This document shows, piece after piece, positions 36,076 to 43,154 of a stretch of DNA of 44,058 bases. Location: positions 1 to 44,058 of the forward strand of contig JAIUOJ010000011.1 in the NCBI GenBank assembly GCA_020161335.1. Direction: 5' to 3'. Both the position numbers and the translations under genes were made by a program. This DNA is from Pseudomonadota bacterium. Its GTDB lineage: Bacteria; Pseudomonadota; Gammaproteobacteria; Xanthomonadales; Xanthomonadaceae. Below the pieces are notes generated by a model. The model was not told where the DNA came from and searched no databases. It worked only from the letters and a program-made list of their open reading frames with translations. How positions within the stretch are numbered: the stretch's first letter is position 1; every line of letters begins with the position of its first letter.

Positions 36076-36723
36076 CTACGGAAAGCTGATCGCCGACGCG
36101 CCGCCGCCCGCGGGCGGCGTGCTGCGCGCCTCGCCGTCCGTCGCGGCTGCCGGCAACACTTCCGGCTCGCCGCGCCAGCGCCGCGTCGCGCGCTGGAAGA
36201 ACAGGCTGTTGGGGACGCGCAGCAGGCTCTCGCCACCGCGGGGGTGGCGTTCCTCCAGCGTCACGTAGATCAGGTTCATGTCGACCACGCGCCCGCGCAG
36301 TCCGGGCTTGTCGCTGCTTTCCAGCAGCTCGATGTGGTCGTACAGGCGGAACGGCCGCGTGATCAGCAGCAGCAGCGCGCAGAACAGGTTGGTCAGCACG
36401 CTCCACGCGGCGAAGAACGCCACCGCCGCCACCGCGGCGAAGCCGGTGAACGCGGTCCACAGCACCCCGCCGGACACGCCGAAGCGTTCCAGCACCAGCA
36501 GCAGCGTGCCGAAGCCGAGCAGGAAGCCGGCGATGCGGCGCGCGCTGACGGTGATCTCGATCGGCAGGTCGTAGCGCCGGGCGATGCGGTTGATCAGCCG
36601 GCGCAGCAGCCAGCGCAGCGCGAACGCGGCCAGCAGGATCAGCAACACCTGCAGCAGCACCACGAATTCGCCGAACCAGGCCTGCAGCCAGGCGGGCGAT
36701 TGCGCCCTGAGGTTGGAAAGCAT
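36076..36723 (-). CDS. Small-conductance mechanosensitive channel, MscS family
   Basis: A 215-residue membrane protein. Three hydrophobic segments (about residues 17-37, 58-80 and 90-118) end in the pore helix region GFAAVAAVAFFAAWSVLTNL. It continues ITRPFRLYDHIEL, GRVVDMNLIYVTL and LLRVPNSLFFQRATRRW, which are the MscS-fold beta domain. The C-terminal domain is short. The start at 36723 is chosen over 36771, because the ATG at 36771 lies inside the TAGAAT box that is the likely -10. Such channels release solutes on hypo-osmotic shock (family knowledge). Confidence 0.88.
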   Translation of the reverse strand: MLSNLRAQSPAWLQAWFGEFVVLLQVLLILLAAFALRWLLRRLINRIARRYDLPIEITVSARRIAGFLLGFGTLLLVLERFGVSGGVLWTAFTGFAAVAAVAFFAAWSVLTNLFCALLLLITRPFRLYDHIELLESSDKPGLRGRVVDMNLIYVTLEERHPRGGESLLRVPNSLFFQRATRRWRGEPEVLPAAATDGEARSTPPAGGGASAISFP

Positions 36724-36769
36724 GCGCGGCCACGTCGGTTTCGGCCGGGGAGGCCGGCCGTACGCAGGC

Positions 36770-36775
36770 ATTCTA
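36770..36775 (-). promoter_or_regulatory. -10 box of the MscS gene
   Basis: TAGAAT on the minus strand. Transcription starting near 36763 would exclude the overlapping ATG at 36771 and leave a leader of about 40 bases to ATG 36723. Confidence 0.4.
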
Positions 36776-36816
36776 GCGAGCCGTGCACCGACGACGCTTG
36801 TGTCGCGTCATCGGCC

Positions 36817-38079
36817 CTAGAGATCGAAGGCCAGCAGGTCCAGCCCGGTGCTCGCGCGCACGATGCGCCGGTACAGCAGCGCGCCGCTGCCGCTGTTGGT
36901 CAACACCACCAGCGCGCGCTGGCGCGCCGCGTCGCCCAGGGCGAAGTTCTTGAAGATGCCGCTGTTGCTGCCGGAGTGGTAGATCACCGGGCCCCGCGGC
37001 GTCGCTTCCAGGTTCCAGCCCAGGGTCTTGTCGGTCCAGCGGCCGGGCACGTCGATCTGCTTCGACAGCATCAGCGCGCGCGTGGCCGGTGCCAGCTCCC
37101 ACGGCGCCCGGTGCGCGTGCACCATCAGCGCCATGAACCGCGCGTAGTCCTGCACGGTGCAGCGCAGGCTCGCGGCGGCATTGGCCATGATGTCGCCGGG
37201 CCAGTTCACCAGCCCCGGCGGCGTCGCGCGCTGCACCTCGGCCAGTGCCCGCGCGGCGTCGGCGTAGCGCCAGTCGGCCAGCGAGGTGCCTTCGCGTTCG
37301 GCCACGCGCAGCGCGGCGTTCCACTGCTCGCGCAGCACCTGCGCAGGCGGGCCGGGCGTGGCGTCGTCGTGCGCGCGGTGGCCGTGCACCGAACGCGCCG
37401 CGGCATCGGCACTCCAGGCATACGTGCTGTCGCGCATGCCGGCCGGGTCGAACAGCAGGCGTCGCGCGGTGCCGTCGAGGGATTCGCCGGTGATCGTTTC
37501 CACCACCCGCTGCAGCCAGAAGATCGCCTCGCCCGAGTAGTCGATGCGGGTGCCGGGCTCGACCGCGGGCACCAGCCGCTCGCGCGCCGGATCCTTGCGC
37601 CAGTTCGGCAGGCCGGTGGAGTGGCGCAGCACGTCGCGCGCGGTGATGCGGTCGACCCACGGATGCGTGCCAAGGTCGTCCGGACGCAGGTAGGCCACCA
37701 GCGGGCGGTCGAGGTCGAGTTCGCCGCGATCCACCAGCTGCAGCGCCAGGTACGCGAACACTGGTTTGCTGAGCGACGCCACTTCGAACAGCGTCTGGTC
37801 GGTGACCGGCGTGCCGTGCGCCGCATCCGCAATGCCCAGCGTGCGCGACCATGCCAGCGCACCGTCCGCCACCACCGCGATCCCGATGCCGGGCACGCCC
37901 AGCGCCTGCATCTGCCGGGGCAGGTCGGCCAGCAGCTTCTCGGGCGGGATCCAGTCCTCCGCGGTCGCCTCTCGCGCGGCGGCGCGTGTCGCCAGCGGCC
38001 AGGCCAGCGACGACAGCCCGGCCAGCGCGCCGGCCTTGAGCCAGTGGCGGCGTTGCGGAAGGGTGGGGTGTCCCGTCAT
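36817..38079 (-). CDS. Tat-exported serine hydrolase, class C beta-lactamase family
   Basis: A 420-residue protein of the beta-lactamase / penicillin-binding-protein-like family (beta-lactamase domain, S12 type). The N-terminus QRRHWLKAGALAGLSSLAWP has a twin-arginine signal (RRHWLK), suggesting folded export. Catalytic SxxK is SLSK (Ser102, Lys105); the Tyr motif is YSG (Tyr181, usual YxN replaced by YSG); HSGSNSG fills the KTG-like position. Members include esterases and D-amino-acid peptidases, so lactamase activity is not implied. ATG 38079. Confidence 0.9.
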   Translation of the reverse strand: MTGHPTLPQRRHWLKAGALAGLSSLAWPLATRAAAREATAEDWIPPEKLLADLPRQMQALGVPGIGIAVVADGALAWSRTLGIADAAHGTPVTDQTLFEVASLSKPVFAYLALQLVDRGELDLDRPLVAYLRPDDLGTHPWVDRITARDVLRHSTGLPNWRKDPARERLVPAVEPGTRIDYSGEAIFWLQRVVETITGESLDGTARRLLFDPAGMRDSTYAWSADAAARSVHGHRAHDDATPGPPAQVLREQWNAALRVAEREGTSLADWRYADAARALAEVQRATPPGLVNWPGDIMANAAASLRCTVQDYARFMALMVHAHRAPWELAPATRALMLSKQIDVPGRWTDKTLGWNLEATPRGPVIYHSGSNSGIFKNFALGDAARQRALVVLTNSGSGALLYRRIVRASTGLDLLAFDL

Positions 38080-38171
38080 CGGGCCATTGTGCAGCCGTTT
38101 GCGCCGTGCGCCGCAAGCCTGGCTGCGCGCTTCCCGCACTCCCGCCGCCGCCGGCACCCCGCGGCAGGCGG

Positions 38172-38177
38172 CGGTAT
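38172..38177 (+). promoter_or_regulatory. Possible -10 box of fructose-bisphosphate aldolase
   Basis: TATCAT near 38173-38178, about 52 bases before the GTG start, in the gap with the divergent serine hydrolase. No clear -35 is seen. Confidence 0.35.
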
Positions 38178-38229
38178 CATGCCCCGGCACGCACAGACCC
38201 CTCCCGTTGGCAGCACAGGACATTCCACC

Positions 38230-39123
38230 GTGGCAGTGAACCAGGCACAACTCGACAGGATCGCCTCCGGCAACGGCTTCATCGCGGCGCTTGACCAGAG
38301 CGGCGGCAGCACGCCCAAGGCGCTCAAGCTCTACGGCATCGAGGAATCGGAATACTCGGGCGACGCCGAGATGTTCGCCCTGGTGCACAAGATGCGCGAA
38401 CGCATCGTCAGCAGCCCCGCGTTCAACGGCGAGCGCGTGTTCGGCGCGATCCTGTTCGAGCGCACCATGGACGACGATTTCGGCGGCAAGCCCGCGGTGA
38501 CCTACCTGTGGGAAGACAAGGGCGTGGTGCCGTTCCTGAAGATCGACAAGGGCCTCGAGGACGAGGCCGACGGCGTGCAGCGGCTCAAGCCGATCCCGGG
38601 CCTGTCGGAGCTGCTGGCCCGCGCGAAGGCCAAGGGCGTGTTCGGCACCAAGGAGCGCTCGGTCATCAAGCAGAACAACGCCAAGGGCATCGCGGACGTG
38701 CTCGACCAGCAGTTCGCGCTCGGCCAGCAGGTGCTCGATGCCGGCCTGGTGCCGATCATCGAGCCGGAAGTCGACATCAAGGCGGCCGACAAGGACGCCA
38801 TCGAGGTCGAACTGAAGAAGGGTTTGCTGGCGCGGCTCGACAAGGTCGATCCGAAGACGCCGGTGATCCTCAAGCTCACGCTGCCGAGCGTGGACGGGTA
38901 CTTCAGGGAACTGGTCGACCACCCGAGCGTGCTCAAGGTGGTGGCGCTGTCGGGCGGTTACAGCCGCGACGACGCCAACGCGAAGCTCGCGAAGAACCCC
39001 GGCGTGGTCGCCAGCTTCAGCCGTGCGCTGAGCGAGGGGTTGAGCGCGAAGCAGGGCGACGCCGAGTTCAACCAGGCGCTGGACGCAGCCATCGAGTCGA
39101 TCTATCGCGCATCGATCGCTTGA
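38230..39123 (+). CDS. fda: Fructose-bisphosphate aldolase, class I
   Basis: A 297-residue class I (Schiff-base) aldolase of glycolysis and gluconeogenesis. Typical blocks are FIAALDQSGGSTPKALKLYG, FERTMDDDFGG, GVVPFLKIDKGL, IEPEVDI, PVILKLTLPS with the Schiff-base lysine, and VVALSGGYSRDDA. It is the bacterial homologue of the eukaryotic-type aldolase. GTG 38230 has AGGA about ten bases upstream (38217-38220); a second GTG two codons later is an alternative. Confidence 0.94.
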   Translation: MAVNQAQLDRIASGNGFIAALDQSGGSTPKALKLYGIEESEYSGDAEMFALVHKMRERIVSSPAFNGERVFGAILFERTMDDDFGGKPAVTYLWEDKGVVPFLKIDKGLEDEADGVQRLKPIPGLSELLARAKAKGVFGTKERSVIKQNNAKGIADVLDQQFALGQQVLDAGLVPIIEPEVDIKAADKDAIEVELKKGLLARLDKVDPKTPVILKLTLPSVDGYFRELVDHPSVLKVVALSGGYSRDDANAKLAKNPGVVASFSRALSEGLSAKQGDAEFNQALDAAIESIYRASIA

Positions 39124-39197
39124 GCGAACGGGCCCGAGCCTGACGACCCGGGCCGGGCACGTCCCGGTGTCGTGACGGCGCCGGGGACCGCGACAGG

Positions 39198-39839
39198 ATG
39201 ATGGACGACGCCCTCCCCGATACCATCGCGCTGCTGGTGATCGACCTGCAGCCGGACTTCATGCCCGGCGGCGCGCTGGCCTGCCACGAGGGCGACGCCA
39301 TCGTCCCCGGCATCGCCAAGTTGCTGGCCTCGCGCCGCTATCGCACGGTCGTGGCCACGCAGGACTGGCATCCGCCCGGGCATGCTTCGTTCGCCTCCAG
39401 CCATCCGGGGCGCGCGCCATTCGAGACGATCGAACTGCACGGCCATCCGCAGGTGCTGTGGCCCGACCACTGCGTGCAGGGCACGCCCGGCGCCGCGCTC
39501 GATCCACGCATCGACTGGAACGTCGCCGACCTCATCCTGCGCAAGGGCACGCACCCGCAGGTCGATTCCTACAGCGCGTTCCGCGAGAACCACGGCCCCG
39601 CCGGCACGCGTCCGTCCACCGGGCTGGCCGGCTGGCTGCGCGAACGCGGCATCAACGAGGTGCACCTGTGCGGCCTGGCGCGCGACTACTGCGTGTTGTG
39701 GTCGGCGCAGGACGCCGCGGACGCGGCCCTGCACGTGCGCGTCCTGTGGGACCTCACGCGGCCGGTGACGCCCGATGGCGATGCGCCCGCGCGCGCGGCG
39801 CTGCAGGCCGCGGGGGTCGCGATCGACACCCGGGCCTGA
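39198..39839 (+). CDS. pncA: Nicotinamidase
   Basis: A 213-residue cysteine hydrolase converting nicotinamide to nicotinate in NAD salvage. Catalytic Asp is in LLVIDLQPDF; metal ligands are in TQDWHPPGHASF; Lys is in LILRKGTHP; the nucleophile Cys is in CGLARDYCVLW. Tandem ATG codons begin at 39198; the first is used. A DUF2789 gene follows convergently only seven bases away. Confidence 0.94.
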   Translation: MMDDALPDTIALLVIDLQPDFMPGGALACHEGDAIVPGIAKLLASRRYRTVVATQDWHPPGHASFASSHPGRAPFETIELHGHPQVLWPDHCVQGTPGAALDPRIDWNVADLILRKGTHPQVDSYSAFRENHGPAGTRPSTGLAGWLRERGINEVHLCGLARDYCVLWSAQDAADAALHVRVLWDLTRPVTPDGDAPARAALQAAGVAIDTRA

Positions 39840-39846
39840 GGCGGGG

Positions 39847-40104
39847 CTAACGCCCGGTCTGCCGCTTCACCGCGTCCTCATGCAGCGACTCGTTGAGCTG
39901 GTCGACGATGGTGGACCATTTAGCGTCGGCCCCGAGCTGCTCGGCGAGGAACTGGCGCTGGCCGTCGTTCCAGTACGGCGCCTCTGAGATGCGCACGTCG
40001 GCCGGCAGCTGGTGCCGGGCGATGAAGCCGGCGATGGACGGCGCGTCGGCGGCGAGGCCGAGTTGCAGGAACAGGTTGGTCATCGTCGGTTCGGTTTCGT
40101 CCAT
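39847..40104 (-). CDS. DUF2789 family protein
   Basis: An 85-residue protein (ATG 40104, MDETEPTMTNLFLQLGLAAD). The pattern LFLQLGL...FI.RHQLPADVRISEAPYWNDGQR...WSTIVDQLNESL is that of DUF2789, small helical proteins with no known function. It is convergent with pncA. Confidence 0.85.
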   Translation of the reverse strand: MDETEPTMTNLFLQLGLAADAPSIAGFIARHQLPADVRISEAPYWNDGQRQFLAEQLGADAKWSTIVDQLNESLHEDAVKRQTGR

Positions 40105-40200
40105 CGGGGCCCTCTCGCGTCGGCGTGGAAGTCGCCGCCATCCTGGCACCGCGCCTGTCGTCGGCGCGCCAAGACGCGCTGCTCACGCGTCGGGGCCCGC

Positions 40201-40449
40201 TCAGGGCGGGTGGATGGTGGACACGCCGGCACCATCGAGCGCGATCATCGTGAAGCGTCCGCGCGTGCAGAGTTCGCGCACGCCGCTCAGTAGCCCCTTG
40301 GTGACGATATCCACTTCAACGTGCATCGAGGCGTGACCGACGGCCGCCACGCGGGCGATCGTCTCCACCAGCCGCCCTTGCCGGATCGGCCGTCGGGAAT
40401 CGACCTGCTCCGAGCGCACAATCACCGCCGTGCACCGTGCACCATGCAT
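40201..40449 (-). pseudogene. 5'-truncated acyl-CoA thioesterase (hotdog fold)
   Basis: The 82-residue frame reads CTAVIVRSEQVDSRRPIRQG, LVETIARVAAVGHASMHVEV, LLSGVRELCTRGRFTMIALD. These are the second half of a cytosolic acyl-CoA hydrolase (the Gly-Arg-Thr-Ser-Met region and the Cys-Thr..FTfvA strand of the hotdog fold). The N-terminal 40-50 residues with HxxGG and the catalytic Asp are missing; the frame begins in GTGCACG direct repeats. It abuts the stop of the broken gene at 40466, so a deletion joint is likely here. Confidence 0.65.
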
Positions 40450-40465
40450 GGCACGAGGCCGCGAT

Positions 40466-40983
40466 CTACGGCTGCTTCTTGATCAGCTCCTTGAGCTGCA
40501 GGCGCTTGTCGAAGGCATGCGCCCCCAGGAGCACGCAAAATCCCAGGGTGGACACCAATCCGATATAAATCATCGCGGAAATCGGCGTCGGGACAATGAC
40601 TGCCACTATCAGCAGCGCGAGCCCAAGCGTCATTCAGAACGCGAGCCCGACGATCTGTCGCGTGTGATGGGTCAGCTCGCCGTGAAGATCACGGGTAATG
40701 CGGGAAGCCTCCGGCACATGGACGTTCCACTGGGTAATGTGCTGTGCAGCGTCCTTGAAGAACGACACGGTTATCGGATGATGCTTCGGACGGCCTTCGA
40801 CGACGGACAGTGTGGCGCCATTCCTGAGCGTCAGCATCCATGGCGCTTCGCGGAATGACGAGACGTCTTGCCATGCCACGCGACGCCCGTCGACGACCAG
40901 ACCCTCACATGGTCCATGTCGAGACGTTCGAGGCGCACCCGACGACCAGACTCCGAGAGCTTGGTGCGAACTTCGTACAACAT
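40466..40983 (-). pseudogene. Membrane protein gene broken by a frameshift and an in-frame stop
   Basis: The ATG at 40983 has an almost perfect Shine-Dalgarno (AGGAGGTGATC, 40994-40984). The frame reads MLYEVRTKLSESGRRVRLER then DMDHV; near 40905-40913 it must shift to continue as EGLVVDGRRVAWQDVSSFRE and so on to GLAF, where TGA (40636-40634) stops it. The same frame then goes on without a gap as TLGLALLIVAVIVPTPISA, STLGFCVLLGAHAFDKRLQL and ends KELIKKQP at TAG 40466. With both lesions removed, the product is a coherent protein of about 170 residues with two C-terminal transmembrane helices. TGAATG at the stop could allow re-initiation of the 55-residue tail. Sequencing errors could mimic this. 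Confidence 0.75.
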
Positions 40984-41002
40984 CGGATCACCTCCTGTGA
41001 TC
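40984..41002 (-). promoter_or_regulatory. Strong Shine-Dalgarno within a small hairpin
   Basis: AGGAGGTGATC matches the 3' end of 16S rRNA over eleven bases. It overlaps GATCAC/GTGATC arms (40986-40991 with 40997-41002) around a five-base loop that contains AGGAG, so pairing would half-hide the site. Confidence 0.6.
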
Positions 41003-41044
41003 GTCACGGGTGCGCCATTCAGACGTGATTGTCCACCGCATCCG

Positions 41045-41395
41045 TCATGCTGCGGTATCGACCGACGCGCCGAAGTACAGGGCGACGGCCTGCGCGATCT
41101 GCCCTGGCGCCTGGAAGCCGGCGAGGCGCTTGGCCTCGTGGCCGTCGCGGAACAGCGACAGCGTGGGCGTCTGGCGCAGGCCGAGGTCGCGGAAGAAGGC
41201 CTCGCCGACGGTTTCCATCTTCACCTTGAGCAAGACGACGCCTTCGGCCACGGGATCGGCAGCGAACTTCGCCAGCGACATGTCCAGCATCTTGCAGCCG
41301 GGGCAATCGTCCTTGTAGTAGTCCACCAGCAGGCGCGGATGCGCGGCGAGTGCGGCGGCGTAAGCGTCAGGCGACGAAGCGTGAAGCGTCTGCAT
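41045..41395 (-). CDS. Thioredoxin family protein
   Basis: A 116-residue thioredoxin-fold protein with active site CPGC in YYKDDCPGCKMLDMSLAKFA and the cis-proline region RQTPTLSLFRDG. The active-site dipeptide Pro-Gly differs from the usual Gly-Pro. Its ATG (41395) lies inside the flavodoxin gene, overlapping by 29 bases. With the flavodoxin and nrdB nearby, it may feed electrons to ribonucleotide reductase (inference). Confidence 0.9.
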   Translation of the reverse strand: MQTLHASSPDAYAAALAAHPRLLVDYYKDDCPGCKMLDMSLAKFAADPVAEGVVLLKVKMETVGEAFFRDLGLRQTPTLSLFRDGHEAKRLAGFQAPGQIAQAVALYFGASVDTAA

Positions 41396-41858
41396 GGGGC
41401 ATGTTCTCTGTGCAATTCAACGTGCTGTTCAAAACGTGGTCGATCCAGTGCTGGATCTTGATGGTGTCGCGGTCGCCGTGCGGCATCTGTTCGATCTCCA
41501 GCCGCGGATAGCGCGTGCCGAAGAACGTCGCCATGCGCCGCACCGCACCGCAGTAGTACTCCTCGCCCCATTGCGTCTCGCCGGTACCGAACACCGCGAG
41601 TTGCGCGGGCTTGCCGACGGCTTCGATCAGATCGGCGATGAAGTGCTTCATCTCCGACGGCGTGCGCCCGGCGTTATCGGTCCATGCGCCGAGCAGGTAG
41701 AGGTCGTGGTGCGGGTCTTGCGCGACTTGGGCGAGCTTCTGGATGTCGGTCTCGATCCACGTCACCACGTGTCCCATCGCCTCGCAACGCGCACGCACCA
41801 TCCGCGCGACGTCACGCGTGTTGCCGCTGAGCGATGTGAAGGCGATGAGGATGCGCAT
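41367..41858 (-). CDS. Flavodoxin family protein
   Basis: A 163-residue flavoprotein. The FMN phosphate loop is ILIAFTSLSGNTRDVARM. FMN-binding aromatics are in LGAWTDNAGRTP and VFGTGETQWGEEYYCGAV. NrdB-linked flavodoxins of the NrdI kind help assemble the metal cofactor in class Ib enzymes; this one is larger, so that role is only a possibility. The C-terminal 25 residues overlap the thioredoxin gene. nrdB lies 1.3 kb upstream on the same strand, separated by the palindromic block and a protease gene. Confidence 0.88.
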   Translation of the reverse strand: MRILIAFTSLSGNTRDVARMVRARCEAMGHVVTWIETDIQKLAQVAQDPHHDLYLLGAWTDNAGRTPSEMKHFIADLIEAVGKPAQLAVFGTGETQWGEEYYCGAVRRMATFFGTRYPRLEIEQMPHGDRDTIKIQHWIDHVLNSTLNCTENMPHADASRFVA

Positions 41859-41922
41859 GGGGTGATAGATAGGGTGTGTGTGATGTTGAGGAGATCAGGA
41901 GCAGAGGCTTCCGCCTTTGGCG

Positions 41923-42372
41923 GGTTCATTTCTTTTGATAAGCGTCAAAAGAAACGAACCAAAGAAAAACGCTTTCCCCGACAGAGCTAACCGGGGTCGT
42001 TGGGCGAGAAGGGATTTTCCGACTCGCCATCCATGGCTCGGTCGGAAAACGCCGCCCATCCATGGGCGGCGCCCTTCGGGTCTGCAAACAACACGGTCAG
42101 CCGAGGAAAGAACAAAGGCACAGACTTCCCGCTGTTGTTGTTGCCCTTGATTGTCCGAGCCGTAAAGCGAGCCGAGCATCGCAGGGCGGCGGGGCCGGAG
42201 AGCGGCCCATGTTTGAGCGTAGCGAGTTTGGGCCGCGTGCCCCGTCGACCGAGAAGCGCAGGGGCCCGGTGCGGCGCAGCCGCGCCGGATCGCGTCCGGC
42301 GAAAACGGTTTTGGTTCCTTTTCCCAAGACAAAAGGAACTCGCGCACAGCGCGAAAGCTTTGTTTCTCGCGC
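41923..42372. repeat. Block of nested palindromes, possible mobile or dispersed element
   Basis: Hairpins seen: TTTCTTTTGA/TCAAAAGAAA (41929-41954, extended by GGTTC/GAACC to 41923-41960); TTTTCCGAC/GTCGGAAAA (42015-42049) with inner GCCAT/ATGGC; CGCCGCCCAT/ATGGGCGGCG (42050-42071); GCGGCCCA/TGGGCCGC (about 42204-42237); GTTCCTTTT/AAAAGGAAC (42314-42339). No transposase gene is present. Minus-strand frames give LGRRGTRPKLATLKHGPLSG, a string often mis-called as protein in xanthomonads (recollection). The remainder of the gap 41859-42435 holds no credible gene. Confidence 0.65.
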
Positions 42373-42435
42373 CGACGGGTGAAGTCACGCAGTTAGCCAT
42401 GAACAATGAACCTGATCCCATTCTTCATTCTTCCC

Positions 42436-43119
42436 TTACCCAACGGGAGCCCCACTCTTCGCTGCCCTCGCTTGCATCAAAAGTTCCTTGGAGCCATATC
42501 CAATGACTAGCCCGGTGTTGGAGCGATAGTTCAGGCCAGTATCAACACCATTAAGAAGGACGGGCTCTTCATTGAAACGATATCCGGAAATTACGCCAAT
42601 GACGGTTACTTGTTGCCGAGGAGAGACTGTGACGATAGGGCCGCCAGAGAATCCGGGGTTGTTGTGCCCGTCGCAGTAGAACAGTTGGCTCCCGCCACTG
42701 AGAGAGCTGAAGCTGGCGACAATCCCAGTTTTGACGAAAGGGACGGGATAGCCATCGTTTATCTGCGCTGCTTCCGTGTGCAACCCATAGGGGAAGCCAA
42801 GGAAGTAGATCTGCTGGGACAAGAAATAGGATGCCGAGTCACCAACAACTAGAACCTCATGCGAAGGCGAAAGCTGATTTTTGAGGCTTAGCAAAGCGAG
42901 ATCGGCGCCACTAGGTGAGTGCCAAACATCTCCAACGTCGACACTCTGCCAAGCTCCATTTCTCATCACGCCAAGCGATGATTCTGGCGTTAGACCATCA
43001 ATCACATGTCTTGCGGTCACGAGGTATTGGCGGCTTTCCACGTCAATGGTGAAGCCTGTGCCGGTTGATTCGTTGTGCGCAATGCAAAAGGTGCGTTGCA
43101 GAATCTTGTTTGAGATCAT
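42436..43119 (-). CDS. Trypsin-like serine protease (S1/DegP-type fold)
   Basis: A 227-residue protease with no signal peptide. Catalytic His is in YLVTARHVID (TARH for the usual TAAH), Asp in GADLALLSLK, and Ser in NNPGFSGGPIVT. ATG 43119 is used, with GGAG upstream. A C-terminal extension RSNTGLVIGYGSKELLMQ recurs in prokaryotic trypsin-like proteins of unknown role. Base composition is visibly more AT-rich than its neighbours, and it sits 36 bases after the nrdB stop, splitting nrdB from the flavodoxin/thioredoxin pair: likely acquired by transfer. Confidence 0.85.
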   Translation of the reverse strand: MISNKILQRTFCIAHNESTGTGFTIDVESRQYLVTARHVIDGLTPESSLGVMRNGAWQSVDVGDVWHSPSGADLALLSLKNQLSPSHEVLVVGDSASYFLSQQIYFLGFPYGLHTEAAQINDGYPVPFVKTGIVASFSSLSGGSQLFYCDGHNNPGFSGGPIVTVSPRQQVTVIGVISGYRFNEEPVLLNGVDTGLNYRSNTGLVIGYGSKELLMQARAAKSGAPVG

Positions 43120-43154
43120 TGATCTCTCCAAAAACGCCGAGCTAGTCCTATCTA

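Noticed and set aside
35332..38229. Open frame extending upstream of the aldolase
   Set aside because: It crosses a non-coding gap and the antisense of mscS and the serine hydrolase; the aldolase starts at GTG 38230.
40634..40636. In-frame TGA as a selenocysteine codon or programmed readthrough
   Set aside because: The residue position is in a membrane-protein linker with no redox motif, no selenocysteine insertion element was seen, and a second lesion (frameshift) lies upstream; gene decay is simpler.
41895..42421. Overlapping open frames in the palindromic block, e.g. with LGRRGTRPKLATLKHG
   Set aside because: Several frames on both strands are open and none has a ribosome site or domain; they are translations of the repeat.
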